Shown one piece after another: positions 1-8,405 of a stretch of DNA of 64,000 bases (its first letter is position 1; the number at the start of each line of letters is the position of its first letter). This DNA is from Oscillatoria sp. FACHB-1407 (lineage in GTDB: Bacteria; Cyanobacteriota; Cyanobacteriia; Elainellales; Elainellaceae): contig NZ_JACJSA010000002.1 in assembly GCF_014697545.1 (NCBI RefSeq), positions 124,001-188,000 on the forward strand. The letters run 5' to 3'. The position numbers were made by a program, and so were the translations under genes. The notes under the pieces were generated by a model. That model was not told where the DNA came from and did no database searches. It saw nothing but the letters and a program-made list of their open reading frames with translations.

Positions 1-37
1 AGCAGCATCTCCATCTGTATTAGATGGTGTTGGAAGC

Positions 38-1111
38 ATGAAACTGGCAATCTCGCAGGAGGGATTGCGATCGCTATTGAGTCAAGTTGAAGCAGAGCTT
101 CATCGCAGTGAGGCATACCAAGCCGCATTGAGCAACTTGCAACACGAGGGTACAGATGTATTGAATGGTTCTCAGGCACTCAAAATTGTTGGTAGAGAAG
201 CCATTCGGTTAGCCTTACGCTATCTGGCAAAGCACTATTCCACCCACTCAGCCAGTGCTTTAGAGACGGCTACACCAGCCATGCGGAGCAACTCCCCCGA
301 TGGGGAAGTCACCAGACGCACCGTAGAGTCAACGACTCAGCCTGAGGCTTCAGCCCAACCCTCCGCGTTGATAACCGACAATCATCGGGTTATGGCGACT
401 GCTGTGGTGGCAAATCAGCCCATCAAAGAAACGGTTCAACCCACAAGGGCTCATTTGGCGCGGGTCGAACCGCGTGTGATTGTGTCTCAAACGAAAAAGA
501 CAGGACGGGTGGAAGCTGCCCCCAGTCCTGCGGCGCAAAAACGAGCGACTGTTTTGCGGCAAATCGGATTAGAACTGGGGCATATGCGCCAACAAAAGGG
601 AATATCGCTCGATCGCTTGCATACCCAGACCTGGGTGCCGATTCATCTGATCCGGGCACTGGAATCGGGGGATGTCGATCACTTGCCTGAAGACATCTAT
701 GTCCGTGGCTTTATTCGTCGCATTGCAGATGCTCTGGGTTTAGATGGGGCAAGCATGGCAAATTCTTTGATGGTGCTCGAACAGCCAAAGACCATCGTGC
801 CATCATGGCAACAGCGATCGCCCGAACCGCCTACACTCCGTCCGGTACACCTTTACCTCAGTTACGCTGCTTTGATGGCGGGTGCGTTAGGTGGGTTAGC
901 CTGGATGTCTAATGAAACAGGTTCAACATCGTTGAGTACCCCTGTCGTGCCGGATATGCAGCCACAGCCCATTCCAGAAGCTGTGCAATCAGTCACTCCG
1001 GTCGGTGGGGCTGTTTCAGGAACCGCTTCCCCCACGACTCAACGAGAAGGGGCGATCGCGAATCCAGAAGTCATTCCTCCTGAAACCTCAAGAACCGATA
1101 GTAATCGGTAG
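38..1111 (+). CDS. RodZ-like membrane-anchored helix-turn-helix protein
   Basis: A 357-residue protein with a RodZ-type HTH (HTH_25 family) at about residues 173-245, recognisable from the LRQIGLELGHMRQQKGISL start and the YVRGFIRRIADALGL end, followed by one transmembrane segment at about 273-291 and a Ser/Pro/Thr-rich tail. In other bacteria RodZ links MreB to the cell wall machinery through this HTH. Here a 60-residue helical block (residues 1-65) and a long disordered linker precede the HTH, whereas classical RodZ begins with the HTH, so the protein is an N-terminally extended variant. The topology predicts a cytoplasmic HTH and a short periplasmic tail. The ATG at 38 is the first in frame; an upstream extension beyond the window edge cannot be excluded. 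Confidence 0.72.
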   Translation: MKLAISQEGLRSLLSQVEAELHRSEAYQAALSNLQHEGTDVLNGSQALKIVGREAIRLALRYLAKHYSTHSASALETATPAMRSNSPDGEVTRRTVESTTQPEASAQPSALITDNHRVMATAVVANQPIKETVQPTRAHLARVEPRVIVSQTKKTGRVEAAPSPAAQKRATVLRQIGLELGHMRQQKGISLDRLHTQTWVPIHLIRALESGDVDHLPEDIYVRGFIRRIADALGLDGASMANSLMVLEQPKTIVPSWQQRSPEPPTLRPVHLYLSYAALMAGALGGLAWMSNETGSTSLSTPVVPDMQPQPIPEAVQSVTPVGGAVSGTASPTTQREGAIANPEVIPPETSRTDSNR

Positions 1112-1575
1112 TCATCATTAGAAATCAATTGGGAGGCGATGATTCTCGTTTTGAGAACCTGCACTACATCGTGTGGGTGATTCCCAAAGCAAATTGATTG
1201 CAAAAGAGTCTGATTAGCGTCTGTATTGTTAAATATGGTTTAATATTTTGACCTAGCCTTGGGTAAACTTGAGGTTATAGCAATGCTAAGTTCTTCAGTG
1301 AGTTTTCGCAGGATGGACAACGTTACGAAGTTAACCTTGCCGTATCCGTAGTTCTCCTAGCTTTTTCATCAAAAGCAAAGTTAGTGCGATAATCTAAACA
1401 GTAAGGTGGAGATCCTGAAGTCACTGTTTTTAGCATTGTGATAGTCTTAGTTTTTCGCCAGCGAGGTCGTAGCCTATCTACTCTGAGTGAGCTATTGGGC
1501 AGCTAAAGTAACGTTAGCTACTCTCGATCCGACCGGGCACCTTCTCATTGACTCAGAGTTCGACGCGATGACTCC
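1112..1575. other. Long intergenic region upstream of the Crp/Fnr gene
   Basis: 464 bases with no convincing reading frame on either strand. An AT-rich stretch near 1226-1252 may contain promoter elements for the downstream regulator. A weak inverted repeat (TTCTC/GAGAA) near 1143-1158 could serve as a terminator for the upstream gene but has no T-run. I see no tRNA, riboswitch or known small RNA here. Confidence 0.5.
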
Positions 1576-2277
1576 ATGCAAGATCGGTACAACCCACGAG
1601 ACAATAGAGACAACTCTCTAATTCGCTCAGCTCCCTTCTTTGAAGGGTTGCCTGAGACGGTTGTGGAGAAGGCGACTTCTCACGTTGTCACTCGCAGCCA
1701 CCCTCCTAACCAGGTCATTTTGCTTGAAAATGACTGGGGAAGTTCCGTTTACTTCATTTTGGAGGGGTGGGTCAAGATTCGGACTTACAACTTAGACGGC
1801 AAGGAAGTCACCCTTAATATTCTGGGTAAGGGTGAGGTTTTTGGTGAGATGGCTCCTCTGGATGAGGTGCCTCGCTCTACTGACGTGATTACGCTGGCTC
1901 CGACGATCATCGGTAATATGCCAGCCCAAGACTTTGTGCAGTTGATTAACACCGAGCCGCAAGCTGGAATTCGACTGGCTCAATTCATGGCACGACGGCT
2001 GAGGCAGGTCAATCGTCGCTTGCGCTTGCGAGAATCTGACAGTATGTCTCGTGTGGCAGATATTCTGTTGTTTTTGGCAGAAGGGCAGGGCAAGAAGAGT
2101 GCTGAAGGAATTGAAATCCCAAACCTGCCGCACCGAGAGTTGAGTAGTTTGAGCGGACTGGCACGGGAGACGGTAACGCGAGTGCTCAGTAAGCTAGAAC
2201 GCAAAGGGCTAATCGTGCGCGATCGCGAGATTTTGCGGATTCCCGATATGCACGCGCTGGAACGACTGTTGGTTTAG
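1576..2277 (+). CDS. Crp/Fnr family transcriptional regulator
   Basis: A 233-residue cytoplasmic regulator with an N-terminal cyclic-nucleotide-binding beta-barrel (about 20-135), a long dimerisation helix (about 138-165) and a C-terminal winged HTH (about 170-230; recognition helix around LSGLARETVTRVLSKLERKG). The phosphate-binding cassette reads GEMAPLDEVPRS. It keeps the Glu and Arg-Ser that contact cyclic nucleotide in E. coli CRP but is one residue shorter between them, so the ligand is uncertain. There are no Fe-S cysteines, which argues against an FNR-type sensor. It is preceded by a long gap and so is probably transcribed alone. It could also be a ligand-independent CRP relative of the kind common in cyanobacteria. 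Confidence 0.85.
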   Translation: MQDRYNPRDNRDNSLIRSAPFFEGLPETVVEKATSHVVTRSHPPNQVILLENDWGSSVYFILEGWVKIRTYNLDGKEVTLNILGKGEVFGEMAPLDEVPRSTDVITLAPTIIGNMPAQDFVQLINTEPQAGIRLAQFMARRLRQVNRRLRLRESDSMSRVADILLFLAEGQGKKSAEGIEIPNLPHRELSSLSGLARETVTRVLSKLERKGLIVRDREILRIPDMHALERLLV

Positions 2278-2290
2278 GGCTTAGGAGAGA

Positions 2291-2326
2291 CATAGGAGAG
2301 ACGCCATGCATGGCGTCTCTCCTATG
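2291..2326. repeat. Perfect 36-bp palindrome at a convergent gene junction
   Basis: The two 18-base halves (CATAGGAGAGACGCCATG and its exact reverse complement) form a hairpin or cruciform just after the Crp/Fnr stop codon. The stop codon of the convergent Tab2-like gene (2322-2324) lies inside it. No T-run follows on either side, so it is not a classical intrinsic terminator, although it could block transcription from both sides. The GGCGTCTCT half-site recurs near 36245 and, with one change, near 22397. Confidence 0.8.
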
Positions 2327-3185
2327 CCGTGTTTCTTAATAACCACAAGCCACTGTAGGTCATCCCCGAATTGTCGGGTTGCACGAGTAAAAAGTGCATT
2401 CCTTGAGTTGCTTCTTGCCGTTGCCGAAAGGTCTGAGCAGCCGCGATCGCCTCTTTGTCCTCAAAAGTAGCTATAACCCAGCGATCGACTAACCCTGCCT
2501 CCAGGATCAGCCCATCGGGAGCACCGGGAATGTATTGCAGTGCTACGGGGTTAACCTCTTGCAGCCAGCGAGCTAGGCGCATGGATTGCCGTCCCCCATC
2601 AATCACCACACCCGGAATGGGCAGGTTCGAGGCAAGTTGCAGCGACATCGGCAGCAGGTCAGTCGGCATAGAGCGGATGGGAATGGGTTTGTCGGCAAAA
2701 GCAAGTTCTAGATCTCCAGCGGCGATCGCCGCAAATCGCCATTGTTCTCCCCACAATTGTTCTGGTAGGGGTAGGGGTGGGGGTTGCTCTAGCTTGACTG
2801 GCTCATAAGGTTGCCCGGTGTAGTGGGGCAAGGTGCGGTAGTGGTCTGCCCGTTCCTGTAGCAGTTGTTTGAGGGCTGTGGTGTGGCGAGTTGGCTCTAC
2901 GACGATCCCCAGAGGCTGAGCGGCAGTTTCAAGCAGGCTCAACGCCTGTGGACGAAAGACCTGCAATCGAGTGGGGGGGGTCTTGGTTGTGCTGATCCAT
3001 TGTTGCAACTGGTGGGTCAGCCAGGTGGCATTTGCCTGCGATTGAGGACACCAGGCAAACTCGGCAAAGGGGAAATTGCTCGCTTGGGAGAACTGCCCTG
3101 CATCGCACACGACCAGCTCCCAAAGCGGATTACCTGCCTCATCTTGAACGGGACGTCGATAAAAGTCAGCCTGCCAGGTAGTCAT
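2322..3185 (-). CDS. Tab2/Atab2 family RNA-binding protein (DUF1092)
   Basis: A 287-residue soluble protein matching the cyanobacterial and plastid Tab2/Atab2 family, which in algae and plants promotes translation of photosystem I (psaB) and other thylakoid mRNAs. The family-typical start TTWQADFYRRPV, the central PLPEQLWGEQWRFAA block and the C-terminal FLLVQPDNSGMTYSGLWLL block are all present, and the length is normal. It is transcribed toward the Crp/Fnr gene and its stop lies in the palindrome shared by both. The upstream region is a GA-rich low-complexity tract plus a MITE-like repeat, so its promoter must sit next to repeats. The RNA target in cyanobacteria is inferred from eukaryotic homologues. 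Confidence 0.88.
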   Translation of the reverse strand: MTTWQADFYRRPVQDEAGNPLWELVVCDAGQFSQASNFPFAEFAWCPQSQANATWLTHQLQQWISTTKTPPTRLQVFRPQALSLLETAAQPLGIVVEPTRHTTALKQLLQERADHYRTLPHYTGQPYEPVKLEQPPPLPLPEQLWGEQWRFAAIAAGDLELAFADKPIPIRSMPTDLLPMSLQLASNLPIPGVVIDGGRQSMRLARWLQEVNPVALQYIPGAPDGLILEAGLVDRWVIATFEDKEAIAAAQTFRQRQEATQGMHFLLVQPDNSGMTYSGLWLLRNTA

Positions 3186-3186
3186 A

Positions 3187-3296
3187 AGGGAAAAAAGAAA
3201 AAAGAAAAAAGAAGAGGAAAAATGAAGGATGAAGGCTAAAGGATAAAGGCTAAGAGGGAAGAGGGAAAAAAGAAGAGGGAAAAAGAAGGAAGAAGG
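3187..3296. repeat. GA-rich low-complexity tract (GAAAAAA/GGATGAA type)
   Basis: Purine-only runs of the type gaaaaaagaaaaaagaag, mixed with aaggatgaaggctaaagg units. The complementary pyrimidine tract (cttttttctcttttctttc) appears at about 3490-3530 beyond the E1 element, so the pair could fold across the element. The same units recur at 24895-25125 and near 63510. They are non-coding and probably arise by replication slippage. Confidence 0.8.
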
Positions 3297-3439
3297 CTAA
3301 GGATCGTGAGTCGGATAAAATCGCCAAATTGTTGTTAGGGGCGTGGCATTTGGCAAACAATCTGGCAACTTCGGCAGAGATTTCTACCCAAATGCCGCGC
3401 CCGTACAAAATATCATCTAATTTAATTTCTATTCCTAAG
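3297..3439. mobile_element. MITE-like repeat E, copy 1, flanked by CTAAG
   Basis: About 133 bases (3302-3434) bounded on both sides by CTAAG, with a central inverted pair built on GGGGCGTGGCATTTGG and CCAAATGCCGCGCCC. A related copy lies at 60233-60383 and shares the left end (GGATCGTGA) and the central pair. There is no coding capacity. The short length, inverted structure and identical 5-base flanks suggest a non-autonomous element with a CTAAG target; the mobilising transposase is unknown. The remainder of the gap (3440-3829) holds the pyrimidine tract and the unassigned upstream region of agrE. Confidence 0.65.
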
Positions 3440-3829
3440 AGAAAGAGGGAAGAGGGAGGGTAAGCAAGGATAAGAAATGATTGATCATTCTTTTTTCTCT
3501 TTTCTTTCTTCATTCTTTCTTCGATTTGTCACGAAAAATTGCAGAAAGGTCAGGTTAACCACGACTTGGCATTCTCTAAGCGAGGATGGAGGTAGAGTTT
3601 CACTGGCTAAAGGATATGGGATCAATTTGCAGTGATGATTGTAACTGTGATACGTCCCCAATGCCGTAATAAGATAGAATCTTGACTTTTTTGGGTCTCT
3701 ATGTTCCTTGGTCATGGTGTAAGTTGTCTGTGGGCAAGGGGTTGAACTCCCCGTTTAAGGCTCAAGCTAGAGACTCAGGCTGCCCAATGTCGCATCTACA
3801 CGACCTCTCTGCTACAGGTGCTAATTTTT

Positions 3830-5944
3830 ATGAGTGCTTCAATCCGTTTTCTGATGTGTGCTCCCGACCATTACGACGTGGATTACGTGATTAATCCGTG
3901 GATGGAGGGAAACATTCACAAGTCCTCTCGCGATCGCGCCGTAGACCAGTGGCGATCGCTCTACCACATCCTCAAAGATCAGGCTCTGGTTGACCTGATC
4001 ACCCCGCAAAAAGGGGTGCCGGATATGGTGTTTACTGCCAATGCTGGATTAGTACTCGGCGATAGTGTGGTGCTCAGCCGCTTCTACCATAAGGAACGTC
4101 AGGGTGAAGAGCCGTTCTTTAAGGAGTGGTTTTTGAGTCAGGGTTACACGGTGCATGAGCTACCGAAGGATCTGCCGTTTGAGGGGGCAGGAGATGCATT
4201 GCTCGATCGCGAGGGACGGTGGTTGTGGGCAGGATATGGCTTCCGCTCAGAACTGGATTCGCACCCCTATTTAGCCAAGTGGTTGGATATTGAAGTGCTG
4301 TCGCTGCGGCTGATGGACGAACGGTTCTATCACCTCGACACCTGTTTTTGTCCGTTGACGGATGGCTATTTGCTCTACTACCCACCTGCATTTGATGCCT
4401 ACTCCAATCGGTTGATTGAGATGCGCGTGCCAGAGCACAAACGCATTGTGGTGGAAGAACCGGATGCGATGAATTTTGCCTGCAATGCGGTCAATGTTGA
4501 TCGCACCGTGATCATGAATCAGACGGGTGAGGATCTGAAACGTCGCCTGGATGCCGTGGGCTTTAAGGTGATTCAAACGCCGTTGAATGAGTTTATCAAA
4601 GCCGGGGGTGCGGCGAAGTGCCTGACTCTGCGGGTGACAGAGCCAATTCAGCCAGAGGTACACGCGATCGCCGCAGTTGAGAGCCGCACGATTCAGCTAG
4701 AGGGGCATTTGATCGACTCCGGCACGATGAACCGGGCATTAGATGCCGTTGTGGAAGGCGGTGGCAGCTTCCAGATTCTCAATTTCAAGCTGGGTGAACA
4801 GCGGCAAAGCACATCAACGGCTGAGATTCGCGTGACGGCTCCATCCCATGATGTGATGGAAAAAATCATGTCCCAACTGATCGACATTGGGGCAGTGGCA
4901 TTGCCACAGGAGGTCTGCGATAACCCACTCGAAGTTGTGACACAGGACGGAGTGGCTCCCGATGACTTCTACGTAACCACGATCTACCCAACTGAGGTGC
5001 GGGTCGAGTGTCAGTGGGTGCGTGTGCAAGATCAACGGATGGATGGGGCGATCGTCGTTTCGCGTAGCCCCAGTGGACCTGTAGCACATTGTAAGTTGTT
5101 GCGTGATTTGCGAGTGGGCGATCGCGTCGTGGTCGGGGTAGAAGGTATTCGCACCGTCCGCAAGACCGAAGCTCGCGATCAACGAGGTGCCCAAGAGTTC
5201 AGCTTTATGGGTTCGGGTGTGTCCAGCGAACGCCGAGTCGAACTGGTGGTCGAGCAAATCGCCTGGGAATTGCGCCGCATCCGGGATCAGGGGGGTAAAG
5301 TCGCGGTTGTGGCTGGACCTGTGGTGATTCACACGGGTGGTGGCGAGCATCTGTCAAGCTTGATTCGCGAGGGCTATGTGCAGGCTCTACTAGGAGGTAA
5401 TGCGATCGCCGTTCACGATATCGAGCAGGCGTTAATGGGCACCTCCCTCGGCATGGATATGAAGCGAGGCGTGTCTGTGCGCGGTGGGCACCGTCATCAC
5501 CTCAAGGCGATCAATACTATCCGTCGTTGTGGCAGCATCGCCAACGCCGTGGAACAGGGTGTGCTCACCAGTGGCATCTTCTATGAGTGTGTGAAGAAGG
5601 GCGTTCCCTTCTCGCTGGCAGGCTCCATTCGCGATGATGGACCTTTGCCCGACACCCGGATGGATTTGCTGGAGGCGCAAGCCGAGTATGCCAAGCTGAT
5701 TGAGGGAGCCGACATGATTTTGATGCTCTCCTCGATGTTGCACTCCATCGGCGTCGGTAACATGACTCCGGCAGGCGTTAAGCTGGTGTGCGTTGACATC
5801 AACCCCGCCGTTGTCACCAAACTGAGCGATCGCGGCTCTGTAGAGTCCGTCGGCGTTGTGACTGACGTGGGCTTGTTCCTCAGCCTGTTAGTGCAACAGT
5901 TGTCGAAGCTCACCAGTCCCTATCAGACGTTGCAGTTGGTGTAG
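3830..5944 (+). CDS. agrE: Bifunctional arginine dihydrolase / ornithine cyclodeaminase-type enzyme (AgrE/ArgZ)
   Basis: A 704-residue cytoplasmic enzyme. The N-terminal guanidine-group-modifying domain hydrolyses arginine to ornithine, CO2 and ammonia. The C-terminal LOR/SDH-like domain is linked in the Anabaena homologue to conversion of ornithine to proline. Counting from the ATG at 3830 places Asn22, Asn71, His168 and Cys264 exactly where the characterised AgrE/ArgZ enzymes have their catalytic residues (INPWMEGN, FTANAG, RFYHLDTC, GGAAKCLT), which decides this start over the GTG at 3818. It is a central enzyme of cyanobacterial arginine and cyanophycin nitrogen release. It precedes, on the same strand, an adenylating ligase and then two ammonium transporters, consistent with a nitrogen-themed neighbourhood, although repeats separate it from them. 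Confidence 0.95.
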   Translation: MSASIRFLMCAPDHYDVDYVINPWMEGNIHKSSRDRAVDQWRSLYHILKDQALVDLITPQKGVPDMVFTANAGLVLGDSVVLSRFYHKERQGEEPFFKEWFLSQGYTVHELPKDLPFEGAGDALLDREGRWLWAGYGFRSELDSHPYLAKWLDIEVLSLRLMDERFYHLDTCFCPLTDGYLLYYPPAFDAYSNRLIEMRVPEHKRIVVEEPDAMNFACNAVNVDRTVIMNQTGEDLKRRLDAVGFKVIQTPLNEFIKAGGAAKCLTLRVTEPIQPEVHAIAAVESRTIQLEGHLIDSGTMNRALDAVVEGGGSFQILNFKLGEQRQSTSTAEIRVTAPSHDVMEKIMSQLIDIGAVALPQEVCDNPLEVVTQDGVAPDDFYVTTIYPTEVRVECQWVRVQDQRMDGAIVVSRSPSGPVAHCKLLRDLRVGDRVVVGVEGIRTVRKTEARDQRGAQEFSFMGSGVSSERRVELVVEQIAWELRRIRDQGGKVAVVAGPVVIHTGGGEHLSSLIREGYVQALLGGNAIAVHDIEQALMGTSLGMDMKRGVSVRGGHRHHLKAINTIRRCGSIANAVEQGVLTSGIFYECVKKGVPFSLAGSIRDDGPLPDTRMDLLEAQAEYAKLIEGADMILMLSSMLHSIGVGNMTPAGVKLVCVDINPAVVTKLSDRGSVESVGVVTDVGLFLSLLVQQLSKLTSPYQTLQLV

Positions 5945-5984
5945 TTTGAGAAGGATAAAGGATGATAGGTGGAGTGGGAGAAGG

Positions 5985-6108
5985 TGGTCAATGGTCAATG
6001 GTCAATGGTCAATGGTCAGTGGTTGATGGTCAATGGTCAGTGGTCAATGGTTAATGGTCAGTCCTGAAACATGATCAACGATTGACAAATGACAAATGAC
6101 GAATGACT
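5985..6108. repeat. Heptanucleotide array (GGTCAAT) with inverted second half
   Basis: About ten tandem 7-mers of GGTCAAT/GGTCAGT (5985-6061) are followed by a degenerate reverse-complement half (ttgacaaatgacaaatgac, about 6078-6100). This is a typical cyanobacterial short tandemly repeated sequence. The array could fold into an imperfect hairpin between agrE and the next gene. It is non-coding. Confidence 0.85.
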
Positions 6109-6156
6109 AACTAACCAGTACCTCTTCTACTTTTTATCCTTCATCGTTTATCCTTT

Positions 6157-7740
6157 GTGATTAACATTGCAACGATTCTGCAAACGCAAGCTGAGGTTAG
6201 ACCAGGGGCGATCGCCATTCATGATCTCCGTTCTGGTCAGAGCCTCAGCTTTGCGGCGTTGGAGGAGTTATCGAGTCGTGCCGCAGCCTTACTGGAGCGA
6301 TCGGGGTTGCGATCGGGTGATGCGATATTGATTTTTGTGCCGATGTCAGCCCAACTTTATGTGGCGTTGATGGCGGTGTTTCGACTGGGGATGGTGGCGA
6401 TGTTTGTTGACCCCTCCGCTGGACGAGAGCATCTGGAACGCTGTTGTGCACTCCTGCCGCCCAAGGCTCTAATTGCAACGGACAAAGCGCATTTGCTGCG
6501 GTTGCGATCGCTTGCTTTACGTCAGATTCCAATTAAGTTTGGGGTGGGCTTCCCTGTGCCGGGAGCCATTTCCTGGTCACGGATTAAACAAGTCCCCCTG
6601 CTCAAGAAAATTTCCCCTTGCGAAGCCGATACACCTGCTCTGGTGACCTTTACGAGTGGCAGCACCGGACAGCCCAAAGCAGCGTTGAGAACGCATGGGT
6701 TTCTCTTAGCGCAACACAAAGCATTGGCTCACAGTTTAAGTCTGACACCCGATACGGTTGATCTGACCACACTACCGATTTTTGTATTGGCAAATCTCGC
6801 TTCCGGGGTCACTAGCCTGATTCCTGCTGTGGATCTGCGGTTTCCGGGTCGGGTCAACCCAACCCGTCTAATAGCACAGATTCAACGCTATCAACCGATT
6901 AGCACAGCGGCTTCTCCGGCATTGCTGGGGCGATTAACCGATTATTGTCAGCAACGGGGGCTAACACTACCCAGCTTTCAACGCATTTTTAGCGGGGGTG
7001 CCCCTGTCTTTCCTCGGTTGCTGGAGCAGTTACAGGCGATCGCCCCTGACGCTCAAGTATCTGCTGTCTATGGCTCTACCGAAGCAGAGCCGATCGCCCA
7101 CGTTGATTTTCAGGAACTCCAAACCGACGATGTCACCTTCATGTTAAATGGACGAGGTTTGCTGGTCGGAGTTCCCGTGCCAGAGGTGCAGTTACGAATT
7201 CTGCCAAACCAGTGGGGAACGCCGTTGGGGCACTTCACCAACACTGAGTTTGACGCGCTTTGTCTACCCATTGGGGCGATCGGTGAGATTGTAGTCAGTG
7301 GGGAGCATGTGTTGGCGAGTTATCTGCATGGCAAAGGCAACGAGGAAACCAAGTTTCAAGTAGACGGAATGCCCTGGCACCGAACTGGCGATGCGGGCTA
7401 TCTGGATCAGCAGAACCGTCTCTGGTTGATGGGGCGATGTAGTGCCCGGATTCAAGATGCTTGCGGGGAACTGTATCCCTTTGCGGTGGAGACAGCCGCG
7501 AGTTATGTGACCGGGGTTCGCCGTACCGCTATGACTGCCTTTGAAGGGAAACGGGTTCTGGCGATCGAACTGGCTCCCAATGCTCCTGTGAATACGTTGG
7601 ATGCGCTCAAAACCACCCTTGTCTGGGCACAGATTCACACTTACAAGCTCTATCCCAAAATCCCGGTAGATAAACGTCACAACGCTAAAATTGATTACCC
7701 AGCGTTGCACCGTCTGTTGCAGAATACTCTGAGCAAGTAA
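6157..7740 (+). CDS. Adenylate-forming acyl ligase (AMP-binding enzyme, OleC-like)
   Basis: A 527-residue member of the ANL superfamily. It has the P-loop TFTSGSTGQPKAA (about 166-178), the A5 motif VYGSTEAEPI (about 308), the A7 motif HRTGDAGYLDQQNRLWLMGR (about 408) and a C-terminal A10-type Lys in NAKIDY (about 511). It should activate a carboxylate as the acyl-AMP. The VYGSTEAEPI and LWLMGR wording resembles fatty-acyl ligases and the olefin beta-lactone synthetase OleC more than amino-acid A domains, but no OleA, OleB or OleD partner lies nearby. No carrier domain is fused. A GTG start at 6157 follows repeat DNA. A cupin gene begins 16 bases downstream, which suggests an operon. The substrate is unknown. 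Confidence 0.8.
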   Translation: MINIATILQTQAEVRPGAIAIHDLRSGQSLSFAALEELSSRAAALLERSGLRSGDAILIFVPMSAQLYVALMAVFRLGMVAMFVDPSAGREHLERCCALLPPKALIATDKAHLLRLRSLALRQIPIKFGVGFPVPGAISWSRIKQVPLLKKISPCEADTPALVTFTSGSTGQPKAALRTHGFLLAQHKALAHSLSLTPDTVDLTTLPIFVLANLASGVTSLIPAVDLRFPGRVNPTRLIAQIQRYQPISTAASPALLGRLTDYCQQRGLTLPSFQRIFSGGAPVFPRLLEQLQAIAPDAQVSAVYGSTEAEPIAHVDFQELQTDDVTFMLNGRGLLVGVPVPEVQLRILPNQWGTPLGHFTNTEFDALCLPIGAIGEIVVSGEHVLASYLHGKGNEETKFQVDGMPWHRTGDAGYLDQQNRLWLMGRCSARIQDACGELYPFAVETAASYVTGVRRTAMTAFEGKRVLAIELAPNAPVNTLDALKTTLVWAQIHTYKLYPKIPVDKRHNAKIDYPALHRLLQNTLSK

Positions 7741-7756
7741 AGCAGTAGTTAGGTTT

Positions 7757-8119
7757 ATGTTGGTACGCAAACTAAATGAGTGTGAAGAGTTTATTGCGGG
7801 TGATAACACCCTGTTGCGAGAGCTATTGCATCCCGATAAGCAACCGTTGGAGTTGCGCTATAGCCTTGCCCACGCGATCGTCTTGCCAGGAGATACCTCC
7901 ACTGCTCATTCCCTAACTACCTCGGAGGTTTATTACATTCTCAGTGGCGTTGGCGAAATGCACATTGATGGGGAAACGCGACGGGTTGAAGTGGGGGATG
8001 CAATTTACATTCCCCCCAATGCCAAACAGTTCATCCACAATTGCGGTACAGAACCGCTGGTCTTTATCTGTATCGTCGATCCAGCGTGGCGCAAGGAAGA
8101 TGAAACGGTGTATTCCTGA
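7757..8119 (+). CDS. Small single-domain cupin protein
   Basis: A 120-residue cupin barrel. Motif 1 is degenerate (HSLTTSEVYYILSG, with Leu at the second metal-binding His position), while motif 2 (GDAIYIPPNAKQFIHN) keeps its His. Metal binding may therefore be altered, and the role could be sugar or acyl isomerisation, dioxygenation or ligand sensing. It starts 16 bases after the AMP-binding ligase and is almost certainly cotranscribed with it, so the two may act on the same small molecule. No signal peptide is seen. Confidence 0.85.
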   Translation: MLVRKLNECEEFIAGDNTLLRELLHPDKQPLELRYSLAHAIVLPGDTSTAHSLTTSEVYYILSGVGEMHIDGETRRVEVGDAIYIPPNAKQFIHNCGTEPLVFICIVDPAWRKEDETVYS

Positions 8120-8256
8120 GGGTTAGGACTCATTGGGCTGTTGAATAACGGTCAATCCTGCATGAATACCACTCTATCCATCTCTCAATAAGCTATCTAT
8201 GGAAGGAAATTTAGTTAATCCTGTTACACATTCTTGTGTCCAGAAGACACCTAAAT

Positions 8257-8270
8257 GTATTTTCAGATAC
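8257..8270 (+). promoter_or_regulatory. NtcA-type box upstream of the first amt gene
   Basis: GTATTTTCAGATAC is an exact GTA-N8-TAC palindrome, the binding site of the nitrogen regulator NtcA. A TAN3T-type -10 (TATCAT, 8302-8307) lies 31 bases downstream, longer than the usual 20-24. The box is 136 bases upstream of the amt start. About one such six-base match is expected per 4 kb by chance, so support comes from its position before a nitrogen gene. Confidence 0.5.
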
Positions 8271-8405
8271 AGAATAACAACCCTAAGAATTGAATCATCT
8301 TTATCATTCCTTAATTCTAAGTATCAACTTTTCTACGGGGAGCTTCGTGCTCACGAACCAATATTCCCCTGGATAAAGAAAAACTAGCCACAACGACTAC
8401 TGACG

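Noticed and set aside
3641-3653. GTAACTGTGATAC as an NtcA box for agrE
   Set aside because: The spacing between GTA and TAC is seven bases, not eight, and it lies about 180 bases upstream; not called.
6157-7740. AMP-binding gene as part of an olefin (Ole) or NRPS cluster
   Set aside because: No OleA/B/D homologue, condensation domain or carrier protein is in the window.
8199-8387. A 62-codon open frame upstream of the first amt gene
   Set aside because: It spans the candidate NtcA box and promoter, has no ribosome-binding site and no protein-like pattern; treated as non-coding.
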